Assembly (NCBI RefSeq): GCF_964355755.1
Contig: NC_092679.1
Location: forward strand, 22,320,432-22,384,431
Direction: 5' to 3'
DNA from: Antedon mediterranea
Lineage: Eukaryota; Echinodermata; Crinoidea; Comatulida; Antedonidae
Length of the DNA: 64,000 nucleotides
Positions 56,601-64,000 of the stretch are shown here, one piece after another. Position 1 is the stretch's first letter. Each line of letters begins with the position of its first letter. The position numbers were made by a program, and so were the translations under genes. The notes beneath the pieces were generated by a model that was given only the letters and a program-made list of their open reading frames with translations, was not told the origin of the DNA and made no database searches.

Positions 56601-59410
56601 CAGTTAATTTTTTACTCAAAATCAACAAACTTCTTTAGGCCAGAAAAAATAAAAATCCACCTACCTGGCGATGAATGTCAGTGGGGCCAAAGTCTCCATA
56701 GTCGATCCAACCTTGGTCGTCCATAAACATCACTTTGATGTCATCTAAATACCAAATAACAAAATTAAAAATGCTACTAGAAAAATTAATTTACACAACA
56801 TAAAAAACAACATTTTTACAATAAATAAAAACCTTTTAATATATAAGAGAAACAAGGAATATTACCTCGCTGAACTTTATCACACAAGATAAATAGTTCT
56901 TCATCACCTCTGACAGAGCAAGTTTTACGATCCACTCGGGCAATTTGCAATGTGGCGCCCTCTGTGGAAAAAAAACCCATTGATTTATGAATATAAACCA
57001 TGATAAGGCATCATATTAACCTAAGCCACAGTTAGTTGTGGCTGCCTTGGATTTGTAGAAAAACTATATGAGAGTTTCCTCAACTGATGATCAATAAAGA
57101 AATACTCACTTTTGTCAAAAACCGGTTGCGTTATGACTGGTTCCAACGGAATATTAGGTTGGTTCGGTGCATCATTATTGGCAATGTAAACTTGAAAACA
57201 AAGGCAGACGACGGTCAGGTCATATTCTGCCACAAGTTTCTTGGCGTCTTTGGTTGTCAGTGTAAAATTATTATAAGGGTCAATACCATTTCTTCCACGC
57301 TCCTCTAAAGCTGTAACAATTTCTTTCTTCTTGATGCACTGGACACCAAGGTTCTCAAACCTAAAAATAAAATTGTTTGAATAATTTTAAGGGTCGCTGA
57401 TAGATAGAATTTTTAGATACTATAGAAAACTTTTGGTTTTGTCTCTGTAGTACTGCATTTAACTCCTTTTTTGAGTTAAATTTGACCTGTGAAAACTGTG
57501 TTAGGGGAGAGATGAATCAACTTGTAGTCTTAAGCTCTGTCCAAACTTTATGTGACAACAAAATGTGATGTGCCCATATATGGACACAGTGTTGTCATAT
57601 CACTACCATATTTGAGCACATCACATTTTTTTTTGTCAAACTAGTTTGATAGTGTAGACAAAGCTTTATACGCTTTAATGGAGTGAACTCCTTATATCTG
57701 ATAGACATTCAACCCAGAATCATGAGAGAGCAACATGTATGAGTTCAAGATTTGTCTGTGCCCTCTTGTTTGTGTTCTTACACTAGCCAAATTTCATTAC
57801 TTCATCCTTAGGATGGGATGTTAAGCGGTTGATTCCATTTACATAAATATTAAGGATAAACAATTATTTTCTAAAAGATTAGGGGGTTGTCTTCCACACT
57901 TGTGGTACTCATGGTAGAGTGCCTGTTGCACTGTTACATTGCAACAGGCTCAAATATGGTAGTGATATGACATCACCATGTCCATTAAAAAAAATCTGAT
58001 TAGGTCATCTACAGTAGATGACCTAATCAGATTTTTTTTCATTTAATTGAGAACCATTAAAGACTGTATAAAGATTTATGTACATAGCTACATAGAAAAA
58101 GAATGGAGTAAATCAATTACTTCTGGGGTTTCTCTCCCTTTGTCCAGCTCTTCTTGCATATCCCATCTTTACAGTCTTTTCCAACGAGGCCGTGTGGATG
58201 TGGCCGAGGCTTGGACTGACCTTTCTCTCTCGTGACACAAGACACAACTACTCTTGCTGGTCCTTTATAATTCTTTATCTGTGAAAGAAAATAGTTTACA
58301 GAAAAGTAGTAAATGTTCAAAATACCGTAAAACTTTTGGGGCACCTCTATTAAGGAACACTTTCATGTCGAACAAACAAGGCAATATGTTTCTAAAATAT
58401 GACCAACCACTATATTAAGAGGACACCTTTGTCCTAAAAGTGTCCCCATAATAGGGGTTCTAATGTAATATAATATACTAGAAATTATCTCTCAATATTC
58501 GCACAAGCTCCGCCACCTTTGTAAATATGCAAATGAATAAATTTAAAATTAAATTATCTTCCATGAAGTCTGTGTAAATTGAGTTATCAAACTTGATGTG
58601 ACAAAAAAATGTGATATGCCCATATATGGACATGATGTCATATCACTACCATATTTGGGCATATCACTACCATATTTGGGCATATCACTACCATATTTGG
58701 GCATATCACACTTTTTCTTTGAACTAGTTTGATAGTGTAGACAGAGCTTCAAAATAATCATATAGTTGGAAGTAAGGAATTTTGTCTTCTTAATTTCGTG
58801 ATGAAAAAAAAATTGTTTAAAGAACTAACCTGAATCGTCGGGTAGGTTTTCTTATCTGATGATGAATTTTCACCAGGAATACTTCCAGCGGACCTTCCTT
58901 CACATTCATAACGGAATCTTAGTTCCTTCTGCTTCGGTTGTTCTACGATTTCGACATAGGGAGTATCTGGTTGAGGCGTACTTAGCCAAGTGTCTGAAAA
59001 TAGATGAAATAATACTATGGTATTTATTGAAATACTGTATTATTTAAACAAATATATGCACTGTATAATGTGGCAAATAATGACCTATTGTTTTAATTTC
59101 AAGTAGGTTTGACTTGCCACACAGGAGTGGAAATGGACACTGCTGGACAATAAAGAGAAACAAAAAACAGTGCTAATGAAAAATACCAATAGAAACCATG
59201 CAGTATTGCATACCTAGAGGGCAGCAAATAGAGTTCCCGCAAGCTAAAGGCCTAGCTAACAAAATTAGCCTAACTACTAGCCTACTACTACCACACTCTC
59301 TAGCTAGAGGCCTAGCCTAGCTAGGCTTGATCAGGACTGTGATCACACCAAGCAATACAGTACTAACCTTTATTAATAAACGTCCTTGATTTAAATTGAG
59401 AAGAACTCAT
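53623..59410 (-). CDS. REL: Class II Rel/NF-kB transcription factor (584 aa)
   Basis: Dimeric transcription factor of innate immune and developmental signalling. Exons: 59368-59410, 58830-58993, 58121-58278, 57110-57360, 56866-56961, 56665-56744, 56150-56288, 55700-55783, 53623-54362; 1755 nt. Rel homology N-domain starts at [20 protein letters not shown]; the DNA-contact loop [17 protein letters not shown] holds R40, R42, Y43, C45, E46. [13 protein letters not shown] and [11 protein letters not shown] follow. The IPT/dimerisation domain has [20 protein letters not shown] and DKVQRGDDIKV. RPSD, the position equivalent to the RelA PKA site, precedes the NLS KRKR (about 318-321). There are no ankyrin repeats; the C-terminal 246-codon exon is acidic and Ser-rich, as in a transactivation domain. 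This makes it RelA/c-Rel/Dorsal type rather than p100/p105. One-to-one orthology is not decided. Confidence 0.93.
54641..54703. repeat. Nested hairpin in Rel intron 8
   Basis: Outer arms TTAAGCGA and TCGCTTAA enclose an inner perfect hairpin CGAACAC-C-GTGTTCG. The TTAA ends hint at a very short MITE. Function unknown. Confidence 0.45.
55089..55267. mobile_element. MITE-1 copy (Rel intron 8)
   Basis: AAAGCTCTGTCCACACTATC at the left, TTTGATAGTGTAGACAGAGC then TTAA at the right. Confidence 0.75.
55921..56085. mobile_element. MITE-1 copy (Rel intron 7)
   Basis: TTAAGCCCAGTCTACGCTAT at the left, TTTGATAGTGTAGACAGAGC at the right. Confidence 0.75.
56341..56505. mobile_element. MITE-1 copy (Rel intron 6)
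   Basis: GTCTGTCTACACTATGGAAC at the left, two AAATATGGTAGTGAAATG modules, decayed right arm. Confidence 0.65.
57530..57668. mobile_element. MITE-1 copy (Rel intron 3)
   Basis: TTAAGCTCTGTCCAAACTTT at the left, TTTGATAGTGTAGACAAAGC then TTTA at the right. A further central fragment (AATATGGTAGTGATATGACA) lies at 57953-57985. Confidence 0.7.
57987..58039. repeat. Perfect 53-bp palindrome in Rel intron 3
   Basis: Two identical 26-nt arms in inverse orientation (arm core ATCTGATTAGGTCATCTAC) around a single A at 58013. It directly follows a MITE-1 central fragment and would form a 26-bp hairpin in the transcript, about 80 nt from the exon 3 donor. Confidence 0.85.
58330..58470. mobile_element. 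MITE-2 copy (Rel intron 2)
   Basis: GGGGCACCTCTATTAAGGAAC at the left region and AAAGTGTCCCCATAATAGGG then GTTCTAATGTAA at the right. Confidence 0.5.
58580..58750. mobile_element. MITE-1 copy with three internal modules (Rel intron 2)
   Basis: The 21-bp module ATATTTGGGCATATCACTACC occurs three times in tandem. Right arm TTTGATAGTGTAGACAGAGC is intact. Confidence 0.75.
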
Positions 59411-59538
59411 TCTTTGGGTGAATTGAACAACCATGAAGGCATTCTAATAATCTAATGCTGTCTTTTTACTACACAATTACTGCACAAACCAAAATCTATT
59501 CAGGAAATCATGACAACATATACTAAAAATAATTTTCA

Positions 59539-59548
59539 TGGAAATTCC
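59539..59548. promoter_or_regulatory. Rel-type kB site candidate upstream of the Rel gene
   Basis: TGGAAATTCC fits the c-Rel consensus HGGARNYYCC and lies 129 bp upstream of the Rel start codon. A match of this degeneracy is expected several times per 64 kb, so position is the only support. Confidence 0.3.
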
Positions 59549-60334
59549 AGCTAATGGACAGTTCCATTTTGAAATAGGGGTGTTCAACATAAATGTCTAT
59601 AAGTGCAAAATTAACAACAAAATTGTAATATTATTGATAAATTATACATTTGAAATGTAGTGTTATAAAGTATATCACACAAATCTAAAATGTTGAATGG
59701 TATCATTAATCTCTGATAGAACGCCTCAAACACACCACACTTGACATCAAACTGATAATGAAAACTACCATTATCATTTTAACCAATCACAGAAGTGATT
59801 GATGACATCATAATGTAAATAAACAAAAAGCAGGAAGTTATTACACAAAATACCATTTACCGGTACTCCATGAAAATACTATTACTGCATAATTATACAT
59901 TATCTTTAGCCAGCTATAGAGAAAAAGAACTCTATTTTAATTAACTTTAGCTAAAAATATTCCATTATTTCATACAAAATTACCGCAATGCAGTATTTAT
60001 CATAACTGCTATAGCTTTATGTAGGATTCAGATGCAATTATTATTAAACATCTTTTTTCTCAAAAGAAAATTAAGCTCAGTATTACTATATAATAAAAGC
60101 ATTAATATTATAATATAGTACATGGGAAGGTGTAATAGAAAAAAATAATAACACACAAAACCTATTTGCATCTATATTATAGAAGTTGGGAAAAATAATT
60201 AAAAACATTCATAAAATAATATTTATTTATGTTACAACTATTATTGCCAATGACTTATATTTTTATTTTCTTGCTTGTCACTTTTATTATATTAAAAAAA
60301 AAAAAAAAAAACAGCAAACATATTATTCACTTTA

Positions 60335-60590
60335 TGGTAACACTGCCCTCTATCATTCCTAGTAGCTTATTGCAATATTCAGTTTTGTTTTCGGATTATG
60401 AATGAAATCTTTGGATTTGATATTTGTTATTGCGCAATCTTTGCTTTTCCTTTTTATTCAATATTATATTTTAGAAAACAGCAATGATAATACCCCCCTC
60501 TATTATTCCTAGTTGCTGATTGCAATATTCAGTTTTGTTTTCGATGTATGAATGAAATCTTTGGATTTGATATTTGCTATTGCGCAATAC
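60335..60590 (+). repeat. Local direct duplication carrying ATTGCGCAAT
   Basis: The segments near 60345-60440 and 60490-60590 share CAATATTCAGTTTTGTTTTC and AATGAAATCTTTGGATTTGA. Each ends with ATTGCGCAAT (60429-60438, 60579-60588), the full C/EBP consensus palindrome. A related segment with TTGCGCAATACC lies at 63904-63915. Confidence 0.75.
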
Positions 60591-60796
60591 CGCATTGCCG
60601 TCTTTTGAGATTGCTTCATGTATGATAGTTAAACGGAAAGATTTTGACAGTGTGCATTGTACATGCAGGATATTGACACTGAATGGAATTAGAGTGTTCC
60701 TCAATCGAAAACCAATTGTACTTCAATTTTTTTATAGCTAAAAATAAAATGCTTTTTTTTGTAACTAAAATGTAATTATTCCTTTTACATGTGTTA

Positions 60797-60910
60797 TTGG
60801 ATTTAGCTCTTGAACAATCTGCCTTTACATAATAGAAAATCGACATCCTTGGACAGTTTTAAGTCACTTCTAAAAACTGATTTTTCTTTTTGGAAACGCT
60901 GTGAGCAATG
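60797..60910 (+). mobile_element. LINE C-terminal remnant
   Basis: The frame reads NLPLHNRKSTSLDSFKSLLK then TDFSFWKRCEQ and a stop, a typical non-LTR retrotransposon C-terminus. Severely truncated. Confidence 0.5.
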
Positions 60911-61599
60911 ATCGTTGTAATGGCGCTTTAAAAATGGAACAATTGTTGATTTAATAGAAAATAAACACATAAATAATGCAGTAAATAAAATGAAAATGTT
61001 CTATTTTTACACAAGAAGCCGGTAAAAATTTGAGTGAGAAATCACGTCCAAATATCCCACGTACAGTATATGCACAATGAGTTAATTATACTGTAGGTCA
61101 TTGTAGGTCATTGTAGGTCATTGTAAATCGAAAGCTCTGTATAGTATCTTTTATTTAAAAAACTTATTTCTAATAGGTTTTAAATTTTAAAAAGATAACC
61201 ATTCTATTTAACACCTATATAAAGGCACACAATAATAACAATCCACTTGAAAATGCCATTCAGAAAATAGTAAACAAAGTATTTCAGATAAACACCCACT
61301 CAACTCAACTATTTGCAATATTAAGTACAAACTAATTTATATTCACTTGGTAAATTGAATGTTACACACAGTTTGTTTAGTTATTTCAGTTCATTATTCA
61401 TAGCCATTTGTTTGTATAGCTATAGACAGAATATACCTTAATGTTGCAGAGGGAGAGAGCTACATTAATGAATAAATTTGTTATTATTTATTTATTTACT
61501 TCCTCACTACCTCTGTTAGTGAAGGATCTGGACCAACAGGTGGTAAACACCTCTAAAACAGTTCAGTCCCAATTGAATAGTAGCTGTGTGTGACATCAG

Positions 61600-61830
61600 C
61601 GGCTGTGTTTGTGTGGACTAGTACACCGGGGTAACCCTCTACTCGTCTCAAAAGATGTACTAGGTTCTTTAGTGCACATGAACTATGTGTACACTGGACC
61701 TACGGTTTATAGTCCTTATCCGAGAAGACTCATTCTACTACCAGAACCATGGAGCGAGTGAGCCTCAAACCCTTGCCAATGTTATGGCTACGTAATTACG
61801 GTTCCACTGTCTTACTGCTCGGCCACTCAC
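61600..61830 (-). mobile_element. tRNA-derived SINE
   Basis: The minus strand starts GTGAGTGGCCGAGCAGTAAG, a class II (Leu/Ser-like) tRNA head with A-box TGGCCGAGCAG and a B-box-like GGGTTTGAGGCTC. The body contains AGTCTTCTCGGATAAGGACT and the core shared with 4105-4270. Confidence 0.6.
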
Positions 61831-62129
61831 TAAATTACAACCAGACAATGAAAAAACAGTTAAAGAAATTGATGAAGACAGTTTACTTTTTTTTTTATTA
61901 AAAAAAAACAAGTGGGGTGTATATCATTATATTGGTACGTGACATGGGTCCCTGTTTCTGCTGTAAAATACTAACTGATTACTATTAACCATGTGAATAC
62001 ATTAATCCTAATTTCTTGGCAGCAGAAACAGGAAACATTTTCAATAACTAGTTGATTGGTGGGTGTTTCCATTCTATCATTTACTGTCGCATCTTGGACG
62101 GTTTGACCGCATGAGGACATTGCAATTTG

Positions 62130-62315
62130 GGTAATTAAAACCTTGGGACACTCCAATTCAGGAGACACCCTTATTTGGGGACAATAATTCATGAAATTAA
62201 AGAAGAAGAATATATACAGTAGCAACAGAGCCAACCTATTCAGAAGGGAACACTTTTTGGGGGGGGGGGGGGGGGGGTGTGTCCTGAAAGTGTCCCCTTA
62301 ATAGGAGTTATGCTG
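62130..62315. mobile_element. MITE-2 copy with a long G-run
   Basis: Right end AAGTGTCCCCTTAATAGGAG next to a run of about 18 G at 62259-62277. Confidence 0.45.
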
Positions 62316-62597
62316 TGAGAAGTGAGCATGGAGAAATATTTGAAGAAAAAAAAAACAGAAATTGTTCCCAAATGGAAAGACAAAATAAAAGTAAATGACA
62401 AATACTAATGTCACATTTTAATGTTTTTTTATTTTCAGTAACTGCAGTAACTGCAGTAAAATAATTTTAACATGATCTCACAGGAAGAAGAAAGAGGAAG
62501 GAACCATGATTATAGACAACATAACAAAGATCTATGCTGATATCAAGGAAACAACATGACATAGGAACATGGAAAGAATTAAATACACGCACGCAAT

Positions 62598-62654
62598 ATG
62601 CATATCACATTTTTTGTCACATAAAGTTTCATAGTGTAAACAGAGCTTTAAAGT
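62598..62654. repeat. MITE-1 right-arm fragment
   Basis: CATATCACATTTTTTGTCAC then TTTCATAGTGTAAACAGAGC. Confidence 0.55.
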
Positions 62655-64000
62655 AATTGTTGTAATGGTAAGTTGTATTATAGGTCTCTACTGTATGATG
62701 TTGCTTTTACTTATGATTTTTTTTAAATGTTTTATTTATGGATCTTATGACACTGGTATTTTTACTTCAAATTTGATTCCTAAAAAAGTAGTCTGTATTA
62801 TTTGTGTTATTTATCGTTTAAATTTAACATTTTCTGTTTTGAAGACTTTCTTAAAGTAAATGCTATTGGTATCAAATGGTATAAAGGTACACTGTGTGTG
62901 AACCCCAAAAAAGTTCCCTAAAATAGTATGTCCCAAAGGAGGATTTTAAGGCTTCCAAAACTTTTCATTTTATTTCTGTCTTCTGTATCATATTTATACT
63001 AATAAATTGATGGTAACAAAACCTGTAATTTAAAATCATTATATCAACAATCAATATCATTATACAATATATTAAATGATGCTAATTTAGTCACTGGCCA
63101 AACAATTTCAATCTCAACAGCGAATTTTATCTTCTGTCAGCTAGGCCACAGCAATAACAAATATCTCCCAACCAATCATAAAGATGCACATCACCAACGT
63201 ATCATTTGATTGGTCATAATTTCTATTGCAATTAAATGTCTAGCGTTGTAGACAGAATCAAATGGAATGACCTTCGACCTATAAGCCCCTGCAATTCTGA
63301 GTAGGAACTGTTTACATATATTACTATGAATTCATTGATTTATGACAATATAACAAGTCCCAGGAAATCACTGAGTTCTAGGGAAAACGGATTACAACTC
63401 CTTTTATGGTGATAAGGGTCCATTGAGCCAATACACAAATATTTAATAATGATGCAATCTATATTTTGTTTGCAATTCAACAATGACAGACATTAAGTTG
63501 GAACTAATAATCTTTCATTTTTATACATAAACTTATAAAGTTATTCAAAAAGTCAAAATATTCATAATTCTAAATCAAAAAATTGATAATTGTTACTAGA
63601 TTACAGGGAATAATTCAAAATGAAATTTTTCCCTGGATTACAGTATAAAAATTAATGTCATTTGTTACTCAAATTTAAGGATATAAAACAAAAAAAAGCT
63701 TTGTATATTAATTGGTTTCAATTGATTTTTTGGTTCTGTAATGTTGTAGTAGTCTTTTAATTAAGAAATTTCTTCAAAATGTTAAATGTCTTTACTCAAC
63801 TACATACAATAATTAACTTAATTATCCTATTGGCTCGCTTATCTTACAAAATGTTGTTTCGTATTAGATTCTGGAATGAAATCTCGACCTCTGCTATGAA
63901 CTGTTGCGCAATACCATGTTGGCCTTCTTTGTATTTCTTCATGTTTTTCAACGGATATATTTGACAGCATTGAAGTATACAGGATGTTGACGACGCTAAT

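Larger units (their letters stand above)
59411..64000. other. Upstream flank of Rel; no gene recognised
   Basis: Holds possible Rel control sites (kB-like at 59539, C/EBP-like at 60429 and 60579), a local duplication (60335-60590), a LINE remnant (60797-60910), a SINE (61600-61830), a MITE-2 copy (62130-62315), a MITE-1 right arm (62598-62654) and AT-rich sequence. Short frames here lack recognisable domains. Confidence 0.5.

Noticed and set aside
63779-63964. 61-codon plus frame
   Set aside because: Shares a repeat segment with 60580-60680 and lacks a clear protein motif.

Overview
The window is a nuclear, intron-rich, AT-rich animal genome segment. The six protein genes found here, the dense MITE/SINE/LINE load in introns and the frequent CTAGG/TAGGCCTA-type patches suggest a marine invertebrate deuterostome, probably an echinoderm. 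That placement is an inference from gene content and sequence style, not from a search. All gene models below were built by hand from splice sites and codon phase. For the five genes lying wholly inside the window and split by introns, the exon lengths sum exactly to a multiple of three.

Layout: (1) 1-5659, minus: 5' part of KNL1, the kinetochore scaffold, with SILK and RVSF PP1-docking motifs and a long MELT-repeat array running off the left edge. (2) 5660-7854: shared upstream region with KNL1 promoter motifs. (3) 7855-14704, plus: 19-exon MTHFD1-type C1-tetrahydrofolate synthase with an apparent mitochondrial presequence and all three activities apparently intact. (4) 16103-19118, minus: 6-exon phytanoyl-CoA-dioxygenase-family 2OG/Fe(II) oxygenase. 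(5) 19119-25992: repeat island with a palindromic array of TTGCGCAA (C/EBP-type) dyads, two LINE pieces and a 20-bp satellite. (6) 25993-42467, minus: complete 31-exon ABCA5-type full ABC transporter, about 1703 aa. (7) 42468-44781: intergenic, with one TIR element. (8) 44782-48895, minus: 6-exon ASRGL1-type isoaspartyl peptidase/L-asparaginase, with a large satellite in intron 1. (9) 49751-49933, minus: a 60-codon ORF that I recognise as mitoregulin (MTLN), a mitochondrial micropeptide, placed so that its exon may splice directly onto ASRGL1. (10) 49934-53622: repeats. (11) 53623-59410, minus: 9-exon class II Rel/NF-kB transcription factor, about 584 aa. (12) 59411-64000: no gene seen; duplicated segments, a SINE and a LINE remnant.

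The genes do not form one pathway. Two are tied to mitochondria by sequence (MTHFD1-like presequence, MTLN). The most distinctive non-genic features are a TTAA-flanked MITE family with about 20 copies, found in introns of every spliced gene and in four ABCA5 introns lying within about 20 nt of the 5' splice site; the C/EBP-dyad array about 260 bp upstream of the dioxygenase gene; and the five-unit higher-order structure of the KNL1 MELT array.
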